From Streptomyces sp. 378 (GTDB lineage Bacteria > Actinomycetota > Actinomycetes > Streptomycetales > Streptomycetaceae), in NCBI RefSeq assembly GCF_030124145.1, contig NZ_JASKMS010000006.1, positions 124,001 to 188,000 of the forward strand: a stretch of 64,000 bases of DNA, given 5' to 3'. This document shows, piece by piece, positions 16,331-26,734 of the stretch. How positions within the stretch are numbered: position 1 is the first letter of the stretch; each line of letters begins with the position of its first letter. The position numbers and the translations under genes are program-made. The notes under the pieces were generated by a model. It was not told the DNA's origin. It did not search any database and worked only from the letters and a program-made list of their open reading frames with translations.

Positions 16331-17038
16331 TCAACTCTCCTTCGCCTGACGTCGGTTCATCGCCCACGGCAGATGGCCGCCGCGGGTCGGAGCCTTGCGG
16401 CCGCCGTTCGATCCGGCACGGTGGTGCCCGTCGTGCCGTCCCTCCTCGTGGCGTCCGCCGGACGGACCGCCGTCGTGGCGGGCCGGCTTCACCAGCTCCT
16501 CGAACAGGGCGCGGGCCGCCACCATGGCCTCACGCATGTCTTCCGTACCCTGGCCGCCGTCGCGGGCGTCCTCCGCGCGCAGATGCGCCGCGCGGTGCAC
16601 GCGCCGGTAGCCGTCCACGTGGTGGGCGTGGTGCACCGACAGCGCGGCCAGCTGTTCCTCGTACTGCCCGCCGTCCGGGAAGCCCCGGGCACCGGCGACC
16701 TCGGCGAGCAGCCGGTCCGCCTCGGCGACGGCCTCGCGCGGCGAGTCGACGAACCGCTCCTGGGCGGCCGTCCAGCGCGCCTCGTACTGCTCGCGCTGTG
16801 CCGGTTCCAGCGACCGCTCGCGCAGGTCGCCGTGGCGCTGCACGCGCTCGGTCAGCTCGCGCTCGGCCGCTGTGGCGTCACCGTCGTGCCGGGCCACGGC
16901 CCGGTCGTACTCGGGTCCGAAGCGCCGCTTCAGGTTCGGGCCACGCCGAGGCCCGCGGGCGCGCAGGGTCATGACGGCCGCGATGATGACGACGACCGCC
17001 GCGATCACTATCAGAGCGATGATCAGGCCAGTGGACAT
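16331..17038 (-). CDS. Membrane-anchored hypothetical protein
   Basis: 235 residues. One N-terminal membrane helix (about 4-25, LIIALIVIAAVVVIIAAVMTL), then a charged helical region with FVDSPREAVAEADRLLAEVAG, shared with the downstream paralogue, and a His/Gly/Arg-rich tail. The ATG at 17038 has GGAAGG six bases upstream. The cytoplasmic domain begins PNLKRRFGPEYDRAVARH, which recurs in Streptomyces proteins of unknown function. It is the first gene of a two-gene operon. Confidence 0.8.
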   Translation of the reverse strand: MSTGLIIALIVIAAVVVIIAAVMTLRARGPRRGPNLKRRFGPEYDRAVARHDGDATAAERELTERVQRHGDLRERSLEPAQREQYEARWTAAQERFVDSPREAVAEADRLLAEVAGARGFPDGGQYEEQLAALSVHHAHHVDGYRRVHRAAHLRAEDARDGGQGTEDMREAMVAARALFEELVKPARHDGGPSGGRHEEGRHDGHHRAGSNGGRKAPTRGGHLPWAMNRRQAKES

Positions 17039-17199
17039 GAGTGCCTTCCGGGTTCTCGGCCCAACCGGCTCTCCTCGCGAGCCGGTTCGCTCGTCGGGTT
17101 GCCCCAAACCCCGTATCCAAACGGCGCCCGTGCGCAACCGGGGCGCGAACACACGGCCGGAACTATTCGATTGCGTGTCCCGTGGGGCGCCTGTGAAGA

Positions 17200-17700
17200 A
17201 TGCGGTTCATGACCTGGACCGTGACGCCGGAACCGTACGACTCCCCCGTCGCCGCCGCTCTCTGGCGGGCGTACTACACCGAGGTCAGCGACCGCTGGTA
17301 CCTGCTGCACGAAGGACGCCGCACCGACCCGGCCGAGCTGGAACGGGAGATCGCCACCCGGCCCGGTGCCGATCTCGCGCCGCCGCGGGGAGTGTTGCTG
17401 ATCGCCCGGTACGGCGGCGAGCCGGCGGGCAGCGCCGGCGTGCGGCTCCTGGACGGCACGACCGCCGAGCTCACCCGGGTGTTCCTGCACCCGTCGATGC
17501 GCGGCAGGGGCGGCGCCCCGCTCCTGGTCGGGGCCGCCGAGGACGCCGCACGCGCACTCGGCGCCGCCCGGATGATCCTCGACACCCGCGGCGATCTCGT
17601 CGAGGCCCGCGGTCTGTACGCCCGCCTCGGCTACCGGGAGACGGCACCGCACAATGACGACCCGTACGCCGAGCACTGGTTCCGCAAGGACCTGGCCTGA
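17200..17700 (+). CDS. GNAT family N-acetyltransferase
   Basis: 166 residues with the GNAT core: AELTRVFLHPSMRGRGGAPLLVGAAEDAAR, in which RGRGGA is the acetyl-CoA pyrophosphate loop, followed by MILDTRGDLVEARGLYARLGY. The substrate is unknown. The start is uncertain: the ATG at 17200 or the in-frame ATG at 17209. Neither has a strong ribosome-binding site, so the transcript may be leaderless. It is convergent with the MFS gene, 2 nt from its stop. Confidence 0.88.
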   Translation: MRFMTWTVTPEPYDSPVAAALWRAYYTEVSDRWYLLHEGRRTDPAELEREIATRPGADLAPPRGVLLIARYGGEPAGSAGVRLLDGTTAELTRVFLHPSMRGRGGAPLLVGAAEDAARALGAARMILDTRGDLVEARGLYARLGYRETAPHNDDPYAEHWFRKDLA

Positions 17701-17702
17701 TC

Positions 17703-19805
<2,103 letters not shown>

Positions 19806-19913
19806 TTATGGCCCGCCGGGCCCCTGTGGAAGCTGTGATTCCGGGGGCACGTCGACCGCACCGTGGAGAAGATCTGGATAATCTCTGGAGTTCGCGAGGG
19901 GAGGGAGGAACGC

Positions 19914-21560
19914 GTGGAACCGCCGAACGGCCACCCGTGCCCGGAGTGCGGCGCACCCAGACAGCGGGACAACACCCCCGCCTGCGCCTGCACCCACCGC
20001 GCCGCACAGGCCCTCCGCGACGCCCGCACCGCCCAGGCGGCGGCAGCGGAGGATTTCGACCCCCTGAGGATCCGCCCGTACGTGGAGATCGACGGCGGGC
20101 GGCCCGCCGCACGGGACGAGGCCGCCTCCCGTACATCCGGTGAGGGACAGCCCCCCTCGGCCGCCGAGACACCGACGCCCGCACGCCCGGCGGGACCGAG
20201 GGCGACGTCCGAGGACACCCCGCCCACCGCGCCCCCGGCGGGCTCACCCGCGACGACCCCGCACGCCTCCCGTCCGGACGCCGCCGCTCCCCCGCAGGCC
20301 CGCGACGACGCGCTCCGGCGGCCGGACACCGGCGCCACACGGACACCGCACGCCGAGGCCCCCGGCCCCACAGCCGCGCGCACCCCGGCCCGGGCGGCGA
20401 CGGAGACTGGTGCTCGGCCCCTGCACCCGGGCGCCCCACCCATACCCGAAGACACCCACCCCCAGCCGGAAACCGACACCCAGGCCCCCCGGTCCGCGAC
20501 CGCCGACACCCCGGCCCGGGCGACGACGCACACCGGCACGCGACCCCCGCACCCGGACACCCCACGCACACCCGAAGACACCCACCCCCAGCCGGAAACC
20601 GGCCCCACGCGAGCCACCCACGCCCAGCCCCCCGGGCCCGCGGCCGCCGGCACACCGGGTCAGGCCGCGGCAGCGGACACCGCGACGAGGTTTCCGAGCA
20701 CCGAGGCCTCGCCCGCCGGGAGCGCCGCTCAGGCGGCCTCACCCGCCGACGCCACCATGTCCCTGCGCCCGGTCGCCCCGGACACGACGGCCGTGCTGCC
20801 GGCCGCTCCCGCCGCCTCGACGCTTGCGACGCCCCTGACCCCTGCCGCGACCGAGCCGAGCGTCACCGACCTGGGCATGTTCGACGGCACGGTGGGGAGA
20901 GAGGGTGGCGCGCCGGAGGAGGGCCGGTCGGGCAGGCATCGGCCGCGTCGGCGCAGCACCCTCCTGATCGCCGCCGCCGGTGCCTGCGTCGCCGTCGTCA
21001 CGGCGGCCGGGTACGCGACCGGGCTGTTCTCCTACGAGAGCCCGTCCCGGGACACCGCCCTGCCGGACGGCACCCGGGCGGGCGTGCCGGACGTCCCGTC
21101 GAGCAGCGCGGCCACCACGACCCCGAGGGGCAGCGCGTCGGCGGCTCCACCGGCAGCCGCCGCACCGGGCCCTTCGCCGTCCCGCAGCGGGAGCCCGTCC
21201 GCCTCCCCGTCGCCGTCCGCACCGAGCGCCTCGGCGAGCCCGTCGCAGTCGCCCTCCCCGTCGGGACCGCAGACGTCCGCCCCCGCGACCGGCCCCGAGC
21301 AGGCGCCCCCGGACAGCGGCCGCCAGAAGGCCGGCCCCACCGTCCTGCGCCTGGGCGACCGCGGCCCGGAGGTGACCGAACTCCAGCTGCGACTGCGCCA
21401 GTTGTACCTCTACGGCGACGACACCGACGGCACCTTCGACGACCGGCTCCAGGACGCGGTCCGCACCTACCAGTGGTCACGCGGCATCCAGGTGGACGAC
21501 CTCGGCGTCTACGACCGGGAGACCAGGGCGAGGCTGGAGTCGGAAACCCGGGAGCCATGA
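19914..21560 (+). CDS. Membrane-anchored peptidoglycan-binding protein with zinc-ribbon-like N-terminus
   Basis: 548 residues. The N-terminus has a Cys4-like motif (CPECG ... ACACTH) and FDPLRIRPYV; then comes a long Pro/Ala/Thr-rich region containing a 42-residue tandem repeat, a membrane helix (about 345-370, STLLIAAAGACVAVVTAAGY), another Ser/Pro-rich spacer and a C-terminal PG_binding_1 domain (VLRLGDRGPEVTELQLRLRQ ... FDDRLQDAVRTYQ). The cytoplasmic ribbon and exposed wall-binding domain suggest a spanning structural or sensing role. The GTG at 19914 is chosen for the strong GGGAGGGAGGA upstream. Confidence 0.88.
   Translation: MEPPNGHPCPECGAPRQRDNTPACACTHRAAQALRDARTAQAAAAEDFDPLRIRPYVEIDGGRPAARDEAASRTSGEGQPPSAAETPTPARPAGPRATSEDTPPTAPPAGSPATTPHASRPDAAAPPQARDDALRRPDTGATRTPHAEAPGPTAARTPARAATETGARPLHPGAPPIPEDTHPQPETDTQAPRSATADTPARATTHTGTRPPHPDTPRTPEDTHPQPETGPTRATHAQPPGPAAAGTPGQAAAADTATRFPSTEASPAGSAAQAASPADATMSLRPVAPDTTAVLPAAPAASTLATPLTPAATEPSVTDLGMFDGTVGREGGAPEEGRSGRHRPRRRSTLLIAAAGACVAVVTAAGYATGLFSYESPSRDTALPDGTRAGVPDVPSSSAATTTPRGSASAAPPAAAAPGPSPSRSGSPSASPSPSAPSASASPSQSPSPSGPQTSAPATGPEQAPPDSGRQKAGPTVLRLGDRGPEVTELQLRLRQLYLYGDDTDGTFDDRLQDAVRTYQWSRGIQVDDLGVYDRETRARLESETREP
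20381..20632 (+). repeat. 126-bp tandem repeat, two copies, inside the peptidoglycan-binding protein
   Basis: Two direct copies start at about 20381 and 20507. CACCCCGGCCCGGG and GAAGACACCCACCCCCAGCC recur exactly 126 bp apart. The unit encodes 42 residues ending in PEDTHPQPET. The multiple-of-three length keeps the frame, so copy number could vary between strains and change the length of the proline-rich spacer. Confidence 0.8.
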
Positions 21561-21587
21561 CCGGTCCGGCCGCCGTACGGTGACGCC

Positions 21588-22142
21588 ATGACCACTCAGG
21601 TGATCGTTCTCAACGGCGGTTCGAGCTCGGGCAAGTCCGGGATCGTCCGGTGCCTGCAAGACGTCCTGCCCGGTCCGTGGCTGGCCTTCGGCGTCGACTC
21701 GTTCGTGGAGGCGCTGCCCGCGAAGCTGCGGGACTCCGACGGCGGGATCACCTTCACGGCGGACGGCGGTGTGAGCGTGGGCGCGGAGTTCCGGGCCCTG
21801 GACGCGGCCTGGACGGAGGGCATCGCCGCCATGGCCCGCGCCGGGGCCGGGATCATCGTCGACGACGTCTTCCTCGGCGGCCCGGCCTCCCGGCAGCGGT
21901 GGGAGAAGGCGCTGTCCGGACTCACCGTGCTGTGGGTCGGCGTCCGGTGCGACGGCGAGGTCGCCGCGGGCCGTGAGATCGCCCGAGGAGACCGGGTCCG
22001 CGGCATGGCAGCGTCCCAGGCCCGCGTCGTGCATGAGGGCCTGAGCTACGACGTGGAGGTCGACACGACGCACACCGAGTCCCTCCGGTGCGCGCACACC
22101 ATCGCCGCCCGCGTCAGGGAGACGGTAGCCCCGCCCGGGTGA
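21588..22142 (+). CDS. Chloramphenicol phosphotransferase-like P-loop kinase
   Basis: 184 residues of the CPT family. Walker [11 protein letters not shown] lies at residues 10-19, [13 protein letters not shown] supplies the catalytic-region Asp37, and [10 protein letters not shown] follows. [21 protein letters not shown] matches the lid region of the chloramphenicol 3'-O-phosphotransferase of Streptomyces venezuelae. True chloramphenicol activity cannot be inferred; many relatives are undefined small-molecule kinases. No antibiotic cluster is adjacent. Confidence 0.88.
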   Translation: MTTQVIVLNGGSSSGKSGIVRCLQDVLPGPWLAFGVDSFVEALPAKLRDSDGGITFTADGGVSVGAEFRALDAAWTEGIAAMARAGAGIIVDDVFLGGPASRQRWEKALSGLTVLWVGVRCDGEVAAGREIARGDRVRGMAASQARVVHEGLSYDVEVDTTHTESLRCAHTIAARVRETVAPPG

Positions 22143-22167
22143 CGCGCGTCCCCTCGCCACCGGGACG

Positions 22168-22313
22168 ACCCGAACAGCCGAGGCGACCGAACAACCGAGG
22201 CGAGGCCCCGAACAGCCGAGACGGTGCCCGAACAGCCGAGGCGACCGATCAGCCGAGGCGAGGCACGACCAGCCGAGGCAACCGATCAGCCGAAGCGACT
22301 CGATCAGTCGGGG
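22168..22313. repeat. Degenerate 17-bp tandem repeats between convergent genes
   Basis: About eight units of the form CGAnCAGCCGAGGCGAc follow one another with occasional 2-3-nt spacers. Later units have drifted (for example CGATCAGCCGAAGCGAC). The array fills the gap between the CPT-like kinase and the HAD phosphatase. There is no open frame and no leader, and the units are too short and degenerate for a CRISPR array. Confidence 0.75.
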
Positions 22314-22314
22314 T

Positions 22315-22974
22315 TCAGCCGATGTGCAGGCGGATCGTTCCGTCCGCCGCGGCCTCCACGCGCACCTTCGTGAGGTCCTCGACCACCACGTCCGGCTCGT
22401 GGAACGCGGCCCGGGGCCCGATCCCGACGACCGTCATGCCGGCGGCGCGCCCCGCCGCTATCCCGGCCCCGGAGTCCTCGAAGACGACACAGTCCGCGGG
22501 GGCGATCCCCAGCTCGGCGGCGCCCTTCAGGAAACCCTCCGGGTCGGGCTTGCTCGCCCCGACGGACTCCGCGGTCACCCGCAGCTCGGGCAGGTCCAGC
22601 CCCGCCGCCGCCATCCGCGCGGTCGAGAGCGGCACATCGGCGGAGGTCACCAGCGCGTGCGGCAGCCCCCGCAGCGAGGCCAGGAACTCCGGCGCGCCGG
22701 GGATCGCGACGACACCGTCCGTGTCGGCCGTCTCCTCGGCGAGCATCCGGGCGTTGTCGGCGTGGTTGTGCTCCATCGGCCGGTCGGGCAGCAGCAGCGC
22801 CATGGAGGCGTAGCCCTGCCGGCCGTGGACGACCTTCATGACCTCGTCCCCGTCGAGCCCGTGACGCTCGGCCCAGCGCCGCCAGACACGTTCGACCGAG
22901 GCGTCGGAGTTGACGAGGGTGCCGTCCATGTCCAGCAGGAGGGCGCGGGCGGTGAGCACGGCGGTGGCCGTCAT
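22315..22974 (-). CDS. HAD-superfamily sugar/phosphate phosphatase (beta-phosphoglucomutase-like)
   Basis: 219 residues of the subfamily IA HAD fold: LLLDMDGTLVNSD (nucleophile Asp and acid-base Asp), ALVTSADVPLSTA, ESVGASKPDPEGFL (Lys) and CVVFEDSGAGIAAGRAAGM (Asp pair binding Mg2+). The family hydrolyses small sugar phosphates. The ATG at 22974 is used; an upstream extension to 23124 crosses the promoter-like region around 23100, where an AT-rich dyad (TTTGTTT ... AAAACAA) stands out. Confidence 0.9.
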   Translation of the reverse strand: MTATAVLTARALLLDMDGTLVNSDASVERVWRRWAERHGLDGDEVMKVVHGRQGYASMALLLPDRPMEHNHADNARMLAEETADTDGVVAIPGAPEFLASLRGLPHALVTSADVPLSTARMAAAGLDLPELRVTAESVGASKPDPEGFLKGAAELGIAPADCVVFEDSGAGIAAGRAAGMTVVGIGPRAAFHEPDVVVEDLTKVRVEAAADGTIRLHIG

Positions 22975-23182
22975 CGGCAGCTCCAAGGCTCGGGGCGCGT
23001 ACCAGCGCGGGAGGGGGCGGACGACGGGTCGCGACCGCGGGTCCCCGGGAGGGACAAGGCGGCCCCGCCCGCCGGTCAGGGAAAACGGGCGGAGGCCACT
23101 TTGTTTCTCTACGGTACAAAACAAGTCCGCCTTCGCGCCAGGGGCCCCCGCGGACGTTCACCCGCCGTTCAGCTCGCCCGGC

Positions 23183-23764
23183 TCAGCCGGTCACGGCCTC
23201 CCACAGGCTCCAGACCCCGAGCGCCAGCATCACCAGCGCCGCGATCTGGGTGATCAGCCGCAGCGGCACCTTCTTCATCAGCGCCTTGCCGCCGACGATG
23301 CCGAGCCCGGCCACGGCCCACAGCGCGAGCACCGCTCCCAGGCCGACGGAGAGCGGGTCGTCGTAGCGGGCGGCCAGGTTCGCGGTCATGATCTGGGTGA
23401 GATCGCCGAACTCGGCGACCAGGATGAGCATGAAACCGGCACCGGAGACCTTCCAGAAGGACTGGTTCTCCGGCTTGCGGACCTCTTCCTCGTCCTCACC
23501 CTTCCTCAGCAGCAGCACCGCGGCCCCGCCCAGGAAGAGCACGCCCGTGAGGGCCTGCACGATCTGCTGCGGCAGCAGCGTCAGCACACTGCCGGCGGCG
23601 ACGGCGAGCACGACGTGCAGCGCGAAGGCGGCGCCGACCCCGGCGAAGACGTAGGAGGCGCGGTAGCGGGTGCCGAGGACGAGGCCGGCGAGGGCGGTCT
23701 TGTCCGGCAGTTCCGCCAGGAAGACGACGCCGAAGACGACGGCCGTCACGGTCAGGCTGATCAA
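23183..23764 (-). CDS. GDT1/UPF0016 family Mn2+ exporter
   Basis: 193 residues, six predicted membrane spans in two halves. Each half carries the family's acidic motif: ELPDKTALAGLVLGTRYR in the first and EFGDLTQIMTANLAARY in the second. The loop between them is acidic (GEDEEEVRKPE). The TTG start at 23764 has GAGG at the right spacing. A yybP-ykoY Mn2+ riboswitch lies upstream on the same strand, so export should be induced by Mn2+, as for other GDT1/MntP-type genes. Confidence 0.9.
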   Translation of the reverse strand: MISLTVTAVVFGVVFLAELPDKTALAGLVLGTRYRASYVFAGVGAAFALHVVLAVAAGSVLTLLPQQIVQALTGVLFLGGAAVLLLRKGEDEEEVRKPENQSFWKVSGAGFMLILVAEFGDLTQIMTANLAARYDDPLSVGLGAVLALWAVAGLGIVGGKALMKKVPLRLITQIAALVMLALGVWSLWEAVTG

Positions 23765-23867
23765 GGGTTCCTCAATCGGTCGGGGCTGCCCCGCCGAGAG
23801 TGCTGGACCTTCGCACACGACACCTCGGCACGGCAGCGCACTCGGCGCCCGCGCCGGGGGGCACGGG

Positions 23868-23992
23868 CGTGCACTGCTTTGCCGAAGGTCTCGCTGGCGG
23901 GTCCTGGCAAGGACCGGCCTCCGGGCGCCGGCTCAGGCGAGCTGAGCAGTATGTCGACGGTCCGGCGAAGAGCTACTCCCCTTCTGCGCCGT
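23868..23992 (-). promoter_or_regulatory. yybP-ykoY manganese riboswitch
   Basis: On the minus strand the element begins AGAAGGGGAGTAGCTCTTCG (about 23984 downwards) and contains GCGAGACCTTCGGCAAAGC at 23894-23876. These are the two conserved loops of the yybP-ykoY class, which meet around Mn2+. It lies about 100 nt upstream of the GDT1-type transporter gene. The boundaries are approximate. Confidence 0.85.
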
Positions 23993-24155
23993 CCATGCTA
24001 CGCGACGCCCCCGGCGTGAAAACTTTCGGCCGGAACCTTGTCATGTCATGGACGCGTCATTAACTTCTCACCGGGCGCACACCTGTGCGCAACACGGCAC
24101 CGCGAGTATTCCCCTCGCTCGCACGCCAACACCCCCTTCTCCCCAGGGAGTCCGC

Positions 24156-24800
24156 ATGCCCAGGTTCTACGCGCGTCGACGGCTGAGCGTGGCCGCGGCG
24201 GCCACCGCCCTCATATCCTCCGTGGCCCTCTTCAACGCCCCCACGGCCTCCGCCGCCCTCCCCACCCCCGTGAGCGGCGCCACCGCCCGCTCCTACCTCG
24301 CCACCCTCACCGTGACGGCCGAGGACCGCACCGGCTACGACCGCGACCTCTTCCCGCACTGGATCACCCAGTCCGGCGCCTGCAACACCCGCGAGGTCGT
24401 CCTCAAGCGCGACGGCTCGAACGTCCAGCAGAACTCCTCCTGCGCCGCCACCAGCGGCAGTTGGTACTCCCCCTACGACGGCGCCACCTGGACCGCCGCC
24501 TCCGACGTCGACATCGACCACCTGATCCCGCTGGCCGAGGCCTGGGACTCCGGCGCCGACTCCTGGACGACGTCCCGCCGCCAGTCGTTCGCCAACGACC
24601 TCACCCGCCCGCAGCTCATCGCGGTCACCGACAACGTCAACCAGTCCAAGGGCGACCAGGACCCGGCCACCTGGATGCCCTCCCGGACGGCGTACCGCTG
24701 CACCTACGTCCGGGCCTGGGTGCAGGTGAAGTACTACTACGACCTCTCGGTCGACTCGGCCGAGAAGTCCGCGCTGCAGAACCACCTGGCGAGCTGCTGA
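24156..24800 (+). CDS. Secreted HNH endonuclease (DUF1524/GmrSD-like)
   Basis: 214 residues. A signal peptide (about 1-34, ending ASAALP) directs export. The mature domain contains DIDHLIPLAEAWDSGA (the DHxxP-type metal/His motif) and QLIAVTDNVNQSKGDQDP followed by WMP (the Asn and His/Lys region of HNH nucleases). Two cysteine pairs may form disulfides (GACNTRE ... SSCAATS; YRCTYV ... ASC at the C-terminus). Extracellular nucleases of this type scavenge nucleic acid in Streptomyces. The ATG at 24156 has GGGAG upstream. Confidence 0.9.
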   Translation: MPRFYARRRLSVAAAATALISSVALFNAPTASAALPTPVSGATARSYLATLTVTAEDRTGYDRDLFPHWITQSGACNTREVVLKRDGSNVQQNSSCAATSGSWYSPYDGATWTAASDVDIDHLIPLAEAWDSGADSWTTSRRQSFANDLTRPQLIAVTDNVNQSKGDQDPATWMPSRTAYRCTYVRAWVQVKYYYDLSVDSAEKSALQNHLASC

Positions 24801-24874
24801 CACGCTGATTCGCGCCGACCTTCCCGCTGACCTCCGTCGTTCCGTACCGTACGGGGCGACGGAAGGGGAACGAC

Positions 24875-26512
24875 ATGAGCGCACTGCGCCTCGGACCGCT
24901 GCTGAGGTACACCGACGGCTCGTCCGCGACCGTGTGGGTCGAGACGAGCCGTCCGTGCGCCGCCGAGGTGCGCTGCGCCGACGGCGCAGGCGGCACGGCC
25001 CGCAGCTTCCAGATCGCGGGCCACCACTACGCGCTGGTCCCGGTGACCGGCCTCACGGCCGGCACGACCACGACGTACGAGGTGTTCCTCGACGGCACAC
25101 AGGTGTGGCCGCCGCCCGGCTCCCCCTTCCCGCCCTCGGCGATCCACACGCCGGGGCCGGAGGACGCCCTCGACGTGGCCTTCGGCTCCTGCCGCTGGGC
25201 CTCCCCGCCGGCGGGCGGCGACGACCCCGTCGGCCCGGACGCCCTGGACGCCCTCGCCACCCGCCTCACGGCCGACCCGGAGGGCGAGCGGCCGCACGTC
25301 CTGCTGCTGCTCGGCGACCAGGTCTACGCCGACGAGACCTCCGACTCCACGCAACGCTGGCTGGCGGGCCGCCGCGACCTGAAGGAGGGGCCGGGCAACG
25401 GAGTCGCGGACTACGAGGAATACACCCACCTCTACTACGAGTCATGGCTCGACCCGCGCATCCGCTGGCTGCTGTCCACCGTGCCCAGCTTCATGATCTT
25501 CGATGACCACGACGTCATCGACGACTGGAACACCTCCGCCGCCTGGCTCGCCGACATGCGCTCCACCGACTGGTGGCAGGAGCGGCTGCTGAGCGGCCTG
25601 ATGTCGTACTGGGTCCACCAGCACCTCGGGAACCTCTCCCTCCAGGAGCTGGCGGCCGACCCGGTGTACGAGGCGGTGTGCGAGGCCTCCGACGGCACCG
25701 ACGTGCTGCGCGCCTTCGCCGCCCGGGCCGACGCCGACGCCGCCTCGGTCCGCTGGAGCTACCGGCGCGACTTCGGGCGCGTACGCCTGGTGATGGTGGA
25801 CAGCCGGGCCGCCCGGGTCCTGGTCGAGGACGAGCGCGCGATGCTCGACCCGGGCGAGGACGCCTGGCTGCGCGAGCAGGTCCGGGACACCCCCGAGGCG
25901 TACGACCACCTGCTGATCGGCACCTCGCTGCCCTGGCTGCTGCCGCATCTGGTGCACGACGCCGAGGGGTGGAACGCGGCGCTGTGCGGCGGAGAGCGGG
26001 GCGCCCGGTGGGCGCGGTTCGGTGAGAAGGTGCGGCGCGCCGCCGACCTGGAGCACTGGTCGGCGTTCCCCGAGTCCTTCGCGGGGCTGGCGGAGCTGAT
26101 CGCCGAGGCGGGCTCGGGGCGGGACGCCCCGGCGACGGTGTGCGTGCTGTCCGGCGATGTGCACCACGCCTACATCGCCGAGCCCTCGTGGCCGGGCTCC
26201 GGTCCGGACGCCCGGGTGATGCAGCTGGTGTGCTCGCCCGTCCACAACTCGGTCCCGCTGTCGATGCGTCTGGCGTTCCGCATCGGCTGGAGCGCGATGG
26301 CCCGGGGCCTCGGCCGCGGTCTCGCCCGGCACGCCCGCCTCCCGGACCCGCCGGTCAGCTGGCGCAAGACGGGCGGCCCCTGGTTCGGCAACCAGCTCAT
26401 GACGCTGACCCTGCGCGGCCGTTCGGCGCGGCTGCGGCTGGAGCACGCCAAGGCCCGGCAGGGGGCGGGGCCGAGCCTGACGACACTCCTGGACACCGAA
26501 CTCGCACCCTGA
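24875..26512 (+). CDS. PhoD-like metallophosphatase
   Basis: 545 residues of the PhoD/MPP_PhoD family: an N-terminal beta-sandwich (about 1-85), then VAFGSCR, LLLLGDQVYADE, FMIFDDHDVIDDWN, LIGTSLPWL and VLSGDVHHAYIAE, which supply the Asp, Asn and His ligands of the Fe3+/Ca2+ site. There is no signal peptide or Tat motif, unlike secreted PhoD phosphodiesterases, so a cytoplasmic enzyme is likely. The start at 24875 has GGAAGGGGA upstream. The substrate is unknown. Confidence 0.92.
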   Translation: MSALRLGPLLRYTDGSSATVWVETSRPCAAEVRCADGAGGTARSFQIAGHHYALVPVTGLTAGTTTTYEVFLDGTQVWPPPGSPFPPSAIHTPGPEDALDVAFGSCRWASPPAGGDDPVGPDALDALATRLTADPEGERPHVLLLLGDQVYADETSDSTQRWLAGRRDLKEGPGNGVADYEEYTHLYYESWLDPRIRWLLSTVPSFMIFDDHDVIDDWNTSAAWLADMRSTDWWQERLLSGLMSYWVHQHLGNLSLQELAADPVYEAVCEASDGTDVLRAFAARADADAASVRWSYRRDFGRVRLVMVDSRAARVLVEDERAMLDPGEDAWLREQVRDTPEAYDHLLIGTSLPWLLPHLVHDAEGWNAALCGGERGARWARFGEKVRRAADLEHWSAFPESFAGLAELIAEAGSGRDAPATVCVLSGDVHHAYIAEPSWPGSGPDARVMQLVCSPVHNSVPLSMRLAFRIGWSAMARGLGRGLARHARLPDPPVSWRKTGGPWFGNQLMTLTLRGRSARLRLEHAKARQGAGPSLTTLLDTELAP

Positions 26513-26734
26513 CACCCTGACGCACCTGTTCGACCTGATTGCCTCCGCTGTGTTCGGCGATGTCCGGTGATGGTCGGCGATGTCCGTGATGCTAGTGAGG
26601 CATACCACAGCGACCGTCAATCCTTCCCCACGAACCCTGGTCACCGCTCCCGGCGACGGCATGATGAGGCGGACCGTCCGCTTCCTGCCCGGCGGACCGC
26701 CGACACGCGCCCCACACGCCCGGGAGTACCACCC

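Noticed and set aside
22168-22313. CRISPR array
   Set aside because: Units are only ~17 bp, contiguous and degenerate, without spacers; no cas genes.
26590-26608. Second iron box before the FAD gene
   Set aside because: Only AGGC-nn-ACC matches the core; too weak against the consensus.
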